Positions 39,835-48,571 of a stretch of DNA of 64,000 nucleotides are shown here, piece by piece. This DNA comes from Natrinema zhouii. GTDB taxonomy: Archaea; Halobacteriota; Halobacteria; Halobacteriales; Natrialbaceae. The translations under genes and the position numbers were made by a program. Numbering within the stretch: position 1 is the first letter of the stretch; every line of letters starts with the position of its first letter. Under the pieces are notes generated by a model that was given only the letters and a program-made list of their open reading frames with translations, was not told where the DNA came from and did not search any database. Location: assembly GCF_013456555.2 (NCBI RefSeq), contig NZ_CP059154.1:2728001-2792000 (forward strand), written 5' to 3'.

Positions 39835-39895
39835 CCGTACCTACAGACTCTTCTATCCAGACATTCAGTAAGATGATTAGTATCGAATTAGAAAC

Positions 39896-40207
39896 ATGCA
39901 GGTAATGACGGAAAATGCCTCAGTTGTGCTCGCGAATACAGGAAAAGTCTTCTTTGGAAGTCTAATCGGCGGCGTAGCTGCAACCGGTTATCTTCAGAAT
40001 GGGCCTCTATATCTTTACACATTCTCGATATTCATGCTGCCGTTGACGTTTGCTCTATTTTGGATCATAGAGTCTCAGATAAAACCTGAAAATTCCATAT
40101 ACAACCGATGGCATTCTAGGATCACGGACAATTCGGCAGAGACAGTAGACTCTTCACCTCGACTTAATACGCCATCTTCGTCGAGACCGTTGAACCGATA
40201 TCGCTGA
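39896..40207 (+). CDS. Small membrane protein at the cargo start
   Basis: 103 aa (an ATG at 39905 would give 100). Two hydrophobic segments at about 15-35 and 40-62, then a polar Ser/Asn-rich tail. It precedes the three-gene operon by 63 bp on the same strand. Family not recognised. It could be an accessory (for example membrane effector) part of the system or an unrelated passenger. Confidence 0.5.
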   Translation: MQVMTENASVVLANTGKVFFGSLIGGVAATGYLQNGPLYLYTFSIFMLPLTFALFWIIESQIKPENSIYNRWHSRITDNSAETVDSSPRLNTPSSSRPLNRYR

Positions 40208-40270
40208 ATGATTGTGGCTAAGGCCAAGGTCCTAAACTAACCACCGCGCTGCTGGCCGCCCCAGCTGAAA

Positions 40271-41458
40271 ATGAAGTTAGTGGACTATGTACTGACGCCA
40301 CGAATCTCCTTCAAGAAAATATTAAGGACCCCCGTGCTAACCCATAAGTATCAACTGATGCCTTCTAGTTTGAACCCAGATGCATGGGAGGGGAGGACTG
40401 TCCATAGTGAATCCACCTTGCACCAGCTATCTCCTTTCTTAGGTAAGATGAAATCCTCTATGGCAAAGGAACTCGTTCAAACCTACTCTTCACCAGGAGA
40501 TACTATTCTCGATCCATTTTCAGGGTCGGGAACCGTTCCTCTGGAAGCTGCGATTGAAAAAAGAGAGGCAATTGGTATCGATAGGAACCCGTATTCAATT
40601 CTGCTTTCTAAAGCGAAGCTACATCCTCCAAAATCGGAGGAAGAGGCTAAGGAATCTGCGGAGAAGTATCTTAGTAAAATTGAACCTGAGTCTGGTGTTG
40701 GAACCGATGATATACCTGAGTGGGTTGCTGAATTCTTCCACCCTAAGACACTCTCAGGCATTGTCCAACTAGCCCCTCTACTTCGCGAGAATGACGAACA
40801 TTTTCTACTTGCTTGCCTATTGGGTATTCTCCACCATCAGCGACCGGGATTTCTGTCATATCCGGCTAGTAACTTGCGCCCCTATCTAAGGGATGAAAAA
40901 TTCCCGCGAGATCAATACCCAGAAAAATACGAATATAGGGAGATCAGACCCCGACTGTTTTCGAAGATCGAGCGTGCCTTCCGTAGGGCCCCAGAGTTTG
41001 ATAATTCACTACAGCAAACTATTTATAGTGGCGATTCTGCAGAGGTAATTAACGAAGAGATCCAGAAGGATAGACTGGATACCATTATCACCAGTCCACC
41101 GTATATGAATAAGCTCGATTATGGACGGGACAATCGTCTGCGTCTGTATTTCTTAGGTGTTGAAGACTATGAGGATCTGGACGGAAGTCCGGAAAATAGG
41201 CAACAATATAGAGACTTCTTGGATAATTTCCTTTCTGAAGCTACAAATGCTCTTCAACCGGGGGGAAATCTAATCTTCGTAATGGGAGAGTCACAGCGGT
41301 CAGGTGCTGCCGTAGACACATCGGAGGTGTTAGCGAACATGGTCAAGAATGAGGAGTATGGGATGAGCGTAAAAGAGGCGGTTCAGGATAAGGTTCCTCA
41401 AAGGGAAATAAATTCTATGTCAACAAAATCAGAGACTATCTTGGTGCTCGAAAATTAG
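40271..41458 (+). CDS. DNA methyltransferase (N4-cytosine/N6-adenine, SPPY type)
   Basis: 395 aa; a start at residue 30 (MPSSLNPDAWEGRTV) would also fit. Motif I DPFSGSGTVPLEA is at 81-93, the SAM-ribose acidic residue is in GIDRNP at 102-107, and the catalytic TSPPYMNKLDYGRDN is at 274-288. Motif I lies before motif IV with about 185 residues between them, an alpha-like order with the target-recognition region in the middle. The C-terminus GGNLIFVMGESQRSG and TKSETILVLEN complete the fold. The stop is 1 bp before the kinase-ATPase gene. It probably marks self DNA for, or is directed by, the linked genes. A+T-rich codons. Confidence 0.88.
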   Translation: MKLVDYVLTPRISFKKILRTPVLTHKYQLMPSSLNPDAWEGRTVHSESTLHQLSPFLGKMKSSMAKELVQTYSSPGDTILDPFSGSGTVPLEAAIEKREAIGIDRNPYSILLSKAKLHPPKSEEEAKESAEKYLSKIEPESGVGTDDIPEWVAEFFHPKTLSGIVQLAPLLRENDEHFLLACLLGILHHQRPGFLSYPASNLRPYLRDEKFPRDQYPEKYEYREIRPRLFSKIERAFRRAPEFDNSLQQTIYSGDSAEVINEEIQKDRLDTIITSPPYMNKLDYGRDNRLRLYFLGVEDYEDLDGSPENRQQYRDFLDNFLSEATNALQPGGNLIFVMGESQRSGAAVDTSEVLANMVKNEEYGMSVKEAVQDKVPQREINSMSTKSETILVLEN

Positions 41459-41459
41459 T

Positions 41460-44003
41460 ATGACATCAAAAATATCAGACAAATCCGAAATAATAGGGAA
41501 AGTTTTCCTTGAGAATTGGCGGGTCAAGGAGAGAATTGACTCGGGGAACAACGGGGTAGTTTATCGCGCCTCTCATATTGCTGATGAAGTTGATATGGAT
41601 GCTGCATGTAAACTCAGCCCAATTAGTGGTCTAAGGGAAGGCTGGGAGGAGGAAGTCCAGAAGGCGACTATGATGGACTCCCATCCCCGAGTGGTTAGCA
41701 TCAAAGACTATACAAAAGTTACAATTGAGTCCGACGAATACGCATGTGTCATCTCTGAATTTGTTGATGGACAAAGCCTACAAGAATACCTTAATGAGAA
41801 ATCTGACCAAATTACTGTTTCATTTGTTTGTTCCGTTGCCGAAGCAATTTTAGATGTTCTTCATGGGATGGAACAAAGGGGAATCAATCACAACGATCTG
41901 CATCCAGGAAATATTCTTCTCTCAAAGTCGGATATTACACTCAGTGATGAGCCTCAAGTCAAAATAACTGACTTTGGAATTGGAAATTCTTACAATTCGA
42001 TGGAGCCGAAAAATGATTACGCCCAACTTGGTGACCTCGTCCTAAATTTGTTATCTACTATTGATAAATCGGGATTAGATACATTCGATGAATACCGGAT
42101 AGATTTCTTGATCGATGAATTTGTTGGAAAATATATCATTGAGGAAGATCCGATTAAAGGGGACTATGTCCAATCTCCGGAGAAACTTCTGGCCAAACTT
42201 CGAGAAAATCAGGCGAAGGCAAGAGAGCGAATGTCTGGATCGCCCGAAGTCAAGCTGAAAAGCCCCTTTGATTATCTAAGCTGTGAGCAGATGGGGGATT
42301 CTTTCGAGCTCATAGAACGTCTCTATTCGCGCGACTTTCCAGGATATGGCCAGCTTCACACTAGCACAAATACAATCGTAACGGGACCTCGTGGGTGCGG
42401 TAAGACGACAATTCTGATGAATATGGACTTAGAGACCAAATTAGAAACCGGACAGATTTCATCGGCTGAGGACATTGATTATTTGGCCACCTTCTACCCT
42501 TGCCGGGATTTGTATTTTGCCTTTCATTATATGGATGATGAGAATCCGTCTCAACGGAATCAAGACCTTCTAATTCACTATTTTTCGGTTTCGATGCTTA
42601 AAAAGTTCATATACCGGATCAGGATGCTTCGCGATGAACTGGGAAGAAAAGTCTCAGATGAATCTGTGAGTCTATTAGAGGATAGATTGTCTCGGGCAGT
42701 CAGGGAGTACTCTAGCCCACCCGCAGGCACTGATGTTCTAGAGCACATCACATCCGTATTGGATAAAGAGAAAAGTAGAATAAACAATACTTTGCGGCGG
42801 GGTGGGTCTGGGTTCAACGATTCAGCCCGCCTAATGGGAATCGACAGTCTCCCAAAAATATGCAGGGAACTTCAAAACTCAATTAGTTGGCTAGAGGGGA
42901 AACCAATATTTTTCCTTGTAGATGACTACTCCCTGCCAAAAATCACTAAGGGTATGCAAAAGACGCTAAATGATTTGGCACTAGAACGGTGGGATCAAAT
43001 CTATTTCAAGATTTCAACGGAGAGTATCGCATCTTTCCACCCGTATGACCGGTCCGGAAAACTCCTCGAGGAATCTCGGGAGTATGAAGTCGTAGATTTA
43101 GCTAGCCATTTTATCAGTAACACGGATAAGAGAGATAAATTCTTGAAGGACGTCCTCGATACACGCCTAGAGACCACTAGCGGGATGAATACTATGTATG
43201 ATGACATTCATGATATTCTTGGCTTTCGTCCATATGATTCATACAATGATCTCGCTCGTCAAATTCGGAGTGATTCGGAGGTCAATTACGCTGGATTTGA
43301 GACCTTGAGGGATATTTTCTCCGGTGATATATCCGAAATGCTTCGATTAGTGCGGGGGATGTTCAATGAAGTTGGCCAGAAAGAAGATTGGGAGAAAGGA
43401 GATGTGGAGATTCCAATTCCTGCAGAAAAACAAGATGAAATCATAAAAAGATACGGCGGAAGCTTCATGAATAAAATAGAATCAATTCCAGAGAATGGAG
43501 AGAGGCTGAGAGAGATAGCCGAAGTATTTGGAAAACGTGCGAACTATCTGTTAATGAACGAGAATAGTAAAAATCAGTCTGGGAATCCTCCTTTCCAGGG
43601 TTTTCGTATTGAGATCCGGGATTCGTTTTCATTTGATTCTGACGAATACCTACCGGAGGTACTCACAGCTTTACGGAGAGACACGTCAAAACGACCTGAG
43701 AAAGAAGAAATCACAGAAGAAGCTGAGTCAATTTACAACCACTTACTTCAGTATGGTATTTTCCTGCTTGATACACGCGGTAAAAGTATTCGTGGCGGGG
43801 CGGTCCCTCGACTTTATCTGAGACGGCTATTGTTGCCAAAATTTAATCTCACTCCCAGCCAAAGGGACAACGTTTCTATGGAACCTGCTGAGTTCATCTA
43901 TTTATTAATGAACCCTGATGGATACAATGCCTCAGAGTTTGAACGATCGGAAAATGAAAGTCTCTCCAAGTATTTAGACGATATTGACGAGAATCCGGAG
44001 TAA
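41460..44003 (+). CDS. Protein kinase fused to AAA/ORC-like P-loop ATPase
   Basis: 847 aa. Residues 18-255 are a Ser/Thr-type kinase: glycine loop SGNNGVVYRA (28-37), Lys in AACKLSP (K51), catalytic loop GINHNDLHPGN (HND instead of HRD, 141-151), metal-binding DFG at 171-173. Residues 265-500 form a P-loop ATPase: SPFDYLSCEQM, then Walker A TGPRGCGKTTI (308-318) and Walker B IFFLVDDYS (483-491). The C-terminal LYLRRLLLPKFNLTPSQRDN and a winged-helix-like region recall, from memory, the ORC-CDC6-like AAA ATPases of bacterial conflict systems. All key kinase and Walker residues are present, so both parts should be active. The gene is 1 bp after the methyltransferase and 11 bp before the third gene. 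Confidence 0.85.
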   Translation: MTSKISDKSEIIGKVFLENWRVKERIDSGNNGVVYRASHIADEVDMDAACKLSPISGLREGWEEEVQKATMMDSHPRVVSIKDYTKVTIESDEYACVISEFVDGQSLQEYLNEKSDQITVSFVCSVAEAILDVLHGMEQRGINHNDLHPGNILLSKSDITLSDEPQVKITDFGIGNSYNSMEPKNDYAQLGDLVLNLLSTIDKSGLDTFDEYRIDFLIDEFVGKYIIEEDPIKGDYVQSPEKLLAKLRENQAKARERMSGSPEVKLKSPFDYLSCEQMGDSFELIERLYSRDFPGYGQLHTSTNTIVTGPRGCGKTTILMNMDLETKLETGQISSAEDIDYLATFYPCRDLYFAFHYMDDENPSQRNQDLLIHYFSVSMLKKFIYRIRMLRDELGRKVSDESVSLLEDRLSRAVREYSSPPAGTDVLEHITSVLDKEKSRINNTLRRGGSGFNDSARLMGIDSLPKICRELQNSISWLEGKPIFFLVDDYSLPKITKGMQKTLNDLALERWDQIYFKISTESIASFHPYDRSGKLLEESREYEVVDLASHFISNTDKRDKFLKDVLDTRLETTSGMNTMYDDIHDILGFRPYDSYNDLARQIRSDSEVNYAGFETLRDIFSGDISEMLRLVRGMFNEVGQKEDWEKGDVEIPIPAEKQDEIIKRYGGSFMNKIESIPENGERLREIAEVFGKRANYLLMNENSKNQSGNPPFQGFRIEIRDSFSFDSDEYLPEVLTALRRDTSKRPEKEEITEEAESIYNHLLQYGIFLLDTRGKSIRGGAVPRLYLRRLLLPKFNLTPSQRDNVSMEPAEFIYLLMNPDGYNASEFERSENESLSKYLDDIDENPE

Positions 44004-44014
44004 GTAGAACTCAT

Positions 44015-45109
44015 ATGGATTTACCAAAAATAACTAAATTCAGTCAAGTCGATATTGACTCTCCAACCTCATTAGTTGCTGTTGCGGGCTTTGAGGACAG
44101 AGCAAGGGCGATATTCGAGGAATTTAGCCGCCGTGACGATGCAAGCTTGATCAGTAGTGCAACTAGCATTCAATATGAACCCTTCAACAGCCGTAACAAT
44201 ATAAATGCCCTAAAGAAGGGTTTGAGTTCTCTCGGGATTTCTGACGATTCTACTCAATCAATGGTATTCGACCGACATGATCCCAATTCATTCGAATCAG
44301 ATTTTTCTGATTTCCTAGATTCAATTTCAGAAAATCATGTAATCCTTGACGTCTCTGGCATGTCAAAATTACTTATAATAATCTCTCTTCAAATCCTCGC
44401 TGAGAAAGACTTCTCGGTAACAATCTACTACGCTGAAGCAGATAAATATCACCCCAGAGAAGACGAATACACCAAAAAGCTCCAGTCCAGCGAAGATTCT
44501 GATCGAACCCCAGCTTTCCTGACCAACGGTATTTATGATATCGTTACGACCCGTGGTCTATCATCAGCACTGGGAAGCGACCAGTCGATGGTTGTTGTTG
44601 CATTCCCAACGTTCAATCATCAGGAGCTAATGGCTTTAACAAGTGAACTATCTCCCGCGCAATTAGTTTCCATCCAAGGGAGTCCACGAATGGAGAAGAA
44701 TCAATGGCGAAAAGAGAGTATTCGTGAACTCAATGAAGGAGTAGAGTCACACATCCAAGTTGACTGGCGAGAGACAAGTACTTTCAATTATCGACAAACA
44801 GTGGAAGTACTCAATCATGTTTATGAAGACTATTCAGATAAATATAGGATAGTCCTAGCTCCTACGGGAAGCAAACTCCAAACCGTGGGTTGTCACTTGT
44901 TTAAATATCAGCACCCTGATATCCAAGTCGTATATCCCGTGACCAGGGAATTTTCAGAGACATACTCTGAGGGGTGGGATAACACATGGGGCATTGTGTT
45001 TGAAAGTCTGGATGATGCAATTATTACCGAGAATGAAAAATATCAGCAGAAAATCTCAAATCTGCGTTCAAAAATTGATGAGATGAATGATACTATGGAC
45101 TCTGTATGA
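44015..45109 (+). CDS. Unrecognised two-lobed Rossmann/CARF-like protein
   Basis: 364 aa. No family named. It begins with VAVAGFEDRARAIFEEF (21-37). Two stretches look like strand-glycine-helix nucleotide-binding turns: VILDVSGMSKLLIIISLQIL (109-128) and IVLAPTGSKLQTVGCHLFKY (279-298), each followed by a strand (VTIYYAEAD; IQVVYPVTRE). This two-lobed plan with a G-[MT]-[GS]-[SK]-K turn resembles CARF or other nucleotide-sensor domains, but I cannot confirm homology. The last 30 residues are a coiled coil. As the third gene of the operon it may be the sensor or effector. Confidence 0.75.
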   Translation: MDLPKITKFSQVDIDSPTSLVAVAGFEDRARAIFEEFSRRDDASLISSATSIQYEPFNSRNNINALKKGLSSLGISDDSTQSMVFDRHDPNSFESDFSDFLDSISENHVILDVSGMSKLLIIISLQILAEKDFSVTIYYAEADKYHPREDEYTKKLQSSEDSDRTPAFLTNGIYDIVTTRGLSSALGSDQSMVVVAFPTFNHQELMALTSELSPAQLVSIQGSPRMEKNQWRKESIRELNEGVESHIQVDWRETSTFNYRQTVEVLNHVYEDYSDKYRIVLAPTGSKLQTVGCHLFKYQHPDIQVVYPVTREFSETYSEGWDNTWGIVFESLDDAIITENEKYQQKISNLRSKIDEMNDTMDSV

Positions 45110-45414
45110 TTTTAGTCTAATTCCTATATTTCGTATATTTGCTTAGTACTCTTTTAGGTCGAACAATTACCGAATTTTCAGAACAGTACTCGGTCGAAGG
45201 AGTTCTCACACAACTTCCTGGGGTCGTACGTCGACAAATCCCGTTCCCCGAATATGCACACGAGACGCGAACCCTCGTGTGCATATCTCGAGTCGTTCGG
45301 TCGCTCGAGACCGCGTTCTTCTCTGGATGACCGACACGTTTCGCCTGTTTTGGGTCGAAATGGACCGTCCAGTGAGCCGAAAAAACTAGGATTTCGGGGG
45401 TCGTGTGTACGAGT
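45110..45414. other. Gap after the three-gene operon
   Basis: No gene seen. The first 30 bases are A+T-rich and could hold the operon's terminator. A perfect 13-bp palindrome lies at 45252-45286 (listed separately). The right half returns to host-like G+C and should carry the DUF7692-like promoter. Confidence 0.45.
45252..45286. repeat. Perfect 13-bp inverted repeat
   Basis: ATATGCACACGAG and CTCGTGTGCATAT separated by nine bases. No T-run follows, so it is more likely an operator, recombination site or element end than a terminator. It sits at the G+C transition right of the operon. Confidence 0.75.
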
Positions 45415-45669
45415 ATGCGAATCAGAACCGACGGCGACTATGCGTACCGACAAGACGCAATCGAACGCGCAGCCGACTTCTACGACTGTAACAAGACGAA
45501 AGCGGTGGTGAGCGCTTGCGATGACGTACCGAAGTTTGTCCAGGCATCCCGCCAGGTTATCGAGCGCGACGACCTCACGCTCGAGCAGCGTCGAGAGATC
45601 GCCGAGACACTCTCGACGAGAGCAGTGACGTTCGAAGTCGAATCCGAGATCGCCGTCGACACCGATTAA
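45415..45669 (+). CDS. DUF7692-like protein
   Basis: 84 aa from ATG 45415. MRIRTDGDYAYRQDAIERAA, DFYDCNKTKAVVSACDDVP and LTLEQRREIAETLSTRAVTF match a haloarchaeal family I believe is DUF7692, often on plasmids and in integrated elements. The CNKTKAV segment suggests a ribbon-helix-helix or similar DNA-binding fold. Host-like G+C. Function unknown. Confidence 0.72.
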   Translation: MRIRTDGDYAYRQDAIERAADFYDCNKTKAVVSACDDVPKFVQASRQVIERDDLTLEQRREIAETLSTRAVTFEVESEIAVDTD

Positions 45670-45777
45670 CAGCAGTTGGTAATACGATTTTTTATTCAGA
45701 AGCAGGTACGAAACTGAAGCACCCGATTCGGTAAGTACAGAGAATAGATTTATCGTCAGTGATATGAATAGGACAGT

Positions 45778-45942
45778 ATGTACGGAAAACAAGGTGAAGA
45801 TGGAACCCGGAGTAAGATGGGACTGGGTATCGCAGTTGGGGCGGGAGTCGGAGTGGCCCTCGGTGTTGCGATGGACGACATTGCACTGTGGACAGCTATT
45901 GGTATGGCAATAGGCGTGGCTCTCGGTGCTGCATGGAGTTAA
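45778..45942 (+). CDS. 54-aa glycine-zipper membrane protein
   Basis: The frame starts MYGKQGEDGTRSKMGLGIAV, then GAGVGVALGVAMDD and IGMAIGVALGAAWS. Two glycine-zipper helices (GxxxG-type) separated by a short acidic turn would form a hairpin in the membrane. A TTTATC box at 45749-45754 lies about 25 bp upstream, fitting a leaderless transcript. Confidence 0.62.
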   Translation: MYGKQGEDGTRSKMGLGIAVGAGVGVALGVAMDDIALWTAIGMAIGVALGAAWS

Positions 45943-46063
45943 ACCGAGAGATAGAAGAAACTTCGATACGCGTTTTAGAAACTAATCATGGTCTGTAAGC
46001 ATCTGTACTTACCGCGAGTCTCACGGAGTATTCTGAATAAAAGAACCGCACTACGATCTACTG

Positions 46064-46456
46064 TTAAAACACAGATTCAATCGAGATCTTCGCTTGTTCG
46101 GTCCCACGGTGATCGCCGCCACCGTGCCACCGGAGCAGCGGGAGATCGCTCGAGCGAACCATCTTATCACAAAGAATTGTGCAACCCGATCGCCCATGTG
46201 GCCGGTAGACGACGAAACAGTACCAGCCGTCGTGCCGCCGGAGTTTCTCGTGGTACTCACGATAAACCTTCCAGTTTCCGGGCTGGCCGTCGGAATGCTC
46301 GTGCATCGTGGACTTAATCTCGACGGGTGTCCCGTTCCCGAATCTCGCGTCGTGCCAGCTGGCCCGCTCGAGATCGAACCGACGCTTTTCGGCCATTCGT
46401 TTCTCGACGGCAGTCCCGAAATGGTTCGCCCGCTTCGACCGATTCACGCGGACCAC
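46064..46456 (-). CDS. PD-(D/E)XK-like nuclease (viral)
   Basis: 130 aa. KRANHFGTAVEKRMAEKRRF, WHDARFGNGTPVEIKSTMHE and CFVVYRPHGRSGCTILCDKM give an E...D...ExK arrangement of the PD-(D/E)XK fold, with EIK at about 48-50. I suspect a Holliday-junction-type or restriction-like nuclease. A diverged copy of its last 34 codons is at 39639-39740, on the other side of the cargo. Upstream (46457-46607) is a short gap with a CGGGAGCGAAGCGAGCGATGG-like hairpin and no gene. Confidence 0.72.
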   Translation of the reverse strand: MVRVNRSKRANHFGTAVEKRMAEKRRFDLERASWHDARFGNGTPVEIKSTMHEHSDGQPGNWKVYREYHEKLRRHDGWYCFVVYRPHGRSGCTILCDKMVRSSDLPLLRWHGGGDHRGTEQAKISIESVF

Positions 46457-46607
46457 GCGCGTCGCGCGCCGATATATATACTCCTCCGCTGGCCTCGAGC
46501 CGTGCGCCCATCGCTCGCTTCGCTCCCGGTAGGGAGCAAGCGCGGTGGGCTATGGGCTACTCTAAAGGGGGGACAGTTACGCTTTACAGCTTGACACCCC
46601 GACGCGG

Positions 46608-47774
46608 TCATGCGATCACCTGTTCAACTGTGGAAACCCAGTCTGCCTTTTCGCCGCCCTCGTCGATATCGTCCCACCAATTTGAGACGGTAGCGTGACT
46701 GTACGGCACGAATTCGGCGGTTGCACGCGACGACATTCCCTGTCGACGGCAGATTTCCATCGTCCAGGCGGCGACTCGTTTCACGTCTTTCTCGGCGATC
46801 GCCTCGTCTTTCTCGTCGCCTCCAGGCGCGGACCAGCTCCAGTCGGCCTCGTCGTTCGTGTTGAACGACCAGTCGGTCGGCGGAATGCCCTCGAGGGGGC
46901 GCGGGTCCACGTCGACGAGACTGCCGTTCGAAACTCGATCGGCGACGACCGCTGATTTCTGCGACGTCTTTTTGATGATCGTGCCGACACGCCAGAGCAT
47001 CGGATGAATCGAACTCTCGTCGTGGCCGATGTAGATGAGAGCGCCGCCGTACTTGCGGATCTTGAACACCAGCGGCCCCATCAGTTTCCGCACCTTGTGG
47101 CCGTCTTCGCCGGCTCCGCTCGCGTTCGTCGAGAATTCGTCGCCGATGAATAGCTTCGGCTGCTGCGGGTTTTCGACGGGATCGCCGTCCTGACTGACCC
47201 ATTCCTCGAGCAGCGGGTAGTTCGGAATCCAGCCGTCTTCTACCGAGCCGTCGTCACGGACCCATCGGTTCGTCCGCTCGAGCGTGCGTATGTTCGAGCC
47301 GACGAGAAGATTCCCGTCGACCCATCGCTCACGGAGCTGGCCCAACAGCCCAGAGAAATCGGTTTTCCCGTCTCCCATCTCGCCGAGCAGCACGATTACC
47401 GGCGCGGGTCCAGCGACGATCTCCTGCAAGCGGGTCACGGCTTTGATCCCGGCGAGGTCGGCTTCCTGAGCCGGGTCGCCGATGTAGTGCTTCAGTGTGA
47501 GCGTGTCGCCGTTCTCGAGCGCCTGACGGGCCGTCTCGCTCCCTTCGGCCTGCAGGATCTTCCGATTCTTGCCGACCGCCATGTAGTCCTTCGCGGGCTT
47601 CGTCTGCCAGCGGTCCGTGTCGTGATGAACCGCCCGCATCGCTAGCTGCCGGTCCACTTGCTCGTCACGAACGAACCCTGAATGCCGAAGGACTTCTTCG
47701 GGGTCGCGCTCGAGATTCCCGTCCTGGTACTCGCGAAAGCCACCGACTGTGTAGTTGTCTTGCTCGTCGCTCAT
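46608..47774 (-). CDS. P-loop ATPase of the virus (pleolipovirus VP8-like)
   Basis: 388 aa. Walker A LLGEMGDGKTDFSGLL is at about 129-144 and Walker B KLFIGDEFSTNASG at about 205-218, with IYIGHDESSIHPML after it. The C-terminal 60 residues contain an HTH-like SSRATAEFVPYSHATVSNWW. Pleolipoviruses encode one such NTPase next to the spike block, thought to serve genome packaging or assembly. It overlaps the preceding membrane-protein gene by 4 bp, so translation is coupled. Confidence 0.8.
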   Translation of the reverse strand: MSDEQDNYTVGGFREYQDGNLERDPEEVLRHSGFVRDEQVDRQLAMRAVHHDTDRWQTKPAKDYMAVGKNRKILQAEGSETARQALENGDTLTLKHYIGDPAQEADLAGIKAVTRLQEIVAGPAPVIVLLGEMGDGKTDFSGLLGQLRERWVDGNLLVGSNIRTLERTNRWVRDDGSVEDGWIPNYPLLEEWVSQDGDPVENPQQPKLFIGDEFSTNASGAGEDGHKVRKLMGPLVFKIRKYGGALIYIGHDESSIHPMLWRVGTIIKKTSQKSAVVADRVSNGSLVDVDPRPLEGIPPTDWSFNTNDEADWSWSAPGGDEKDEAIAEKDVKRVAAWTMEICRRQGMSSRATAEFVPYSHATVSNWWDDIDEGGEKADWVSTVEQVIA

Positions 47775-48571
47775 GGTTCTCCTCCATCGGTTGCAGCCTG
47801 TTCTGTGGCCGATTCCTCCGCCCTGACCGGCGTTCTCGGACCGTGCCCCTCGGTGTACTCGTCGACGTACTGACCGACGTCTCGGATCTCGTCATCGTCC
47901 GACGCAGTGGCGTCCTCCTTGGCCGATTCGAACCGATCTTTGACGGCCGTTCGCGGGTTCATCAACCCGCGCTCGTCGGCCTCGGCTTCCTCGTTGATCA
48001 CGTCGCCTTGGATCTGCAGCCCCATCTTGCTGATCCGACCGCGCAGCTGGTTCAACTCGAGAAACGCCTCGACTAGATCGCCGTGGATGTCCTCGAGCAT
48101 GGTCTTCGTCGTAACGAGTTTCGAGTCGGCCATCTGCGACATATAACAGCCTCGAACGACTAACTCGCCGATATCCTCGTGATGGGTAAACTCACGGACT
48201 TCGTAGGCATCTCCGTCGTTGCACACATACGGCGACGGCCCCTCGACAGTCTTCTGGCTCCACAACTCCGGCTCGACGTAGTATTTCTCTCTCACGTCAT
48301 CGACGCCGTTGATGTGGTGTACCGTCGTCATTCGCCGGTCGCGGAGCTTCCGGGCTCCGGTAACGAATATCGCAATCAGCGGCGGCCCAAGTAGGATGAG
48401 AGCCGCGAACCAGCCGAAGAATATCGGCGGGATACCGGGGATAGACGGCCGAATCCAGAGAATCGCAACACCGAGCGAGAACAGCACGGCGAACACGAGT
48501 AACTGCGCCTCGGCGACGACGTAGGTAATTCGGTCCTTCCAATTCCCGAAGGTGCCGCTCGTGTCGCTCAT
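47771..48571 (-). CDS. Viral membrane protein with two helices
   Basis: 266 aa from the ATG at 48571, overlapping the previous gene's stop by 4 bp. MSDTSGTFGNWKDRITYVVA precedes two membrane helices at about 18-40 and 46-70. The remaining 190 residues are cytoplasm-like: YVCNDGDAYEVREFTHHEDI, a helical MADSKLVTTKTMLEDIHGDL and an acidic tail. Pleolipoviruses carry a conserved membrane protein at this place between spike and ATPase. Function in assembly is inferred. Confidence 0.75.
   Translation of the reverse strand: MSDTSGTFGNWKDRITYVVAEAQLLVFAVLFSLGVAILWIRPSIPGIPPIFFGWFAALILLGPPLIAIFVTGARKLRDRRMTTVHHINGVDDVREKYYVEPELWSQKTVEGPSPYVCNDGDAYEVREFTHHEDIGELVVRGCYMSQMADSKLVTTKTMLEDIHGDLVEAFLELNQLRGRISKMGLQIQGDVINEEAEADERGLMNPRTAVKDRFESAKEDATASDDDEIRDVGQYVDEYTEGHGPRTPVRAEESATEQAATDGGEP

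Noticed and set aside
41460..44003. Assigning the operon to BREX or Pgl
   Set aside because: No PglZ phosphatase, no large PglX-type methyltransferase and no Lon-like protease; the kinase is fused to the ATPase, so the known names do not fit.
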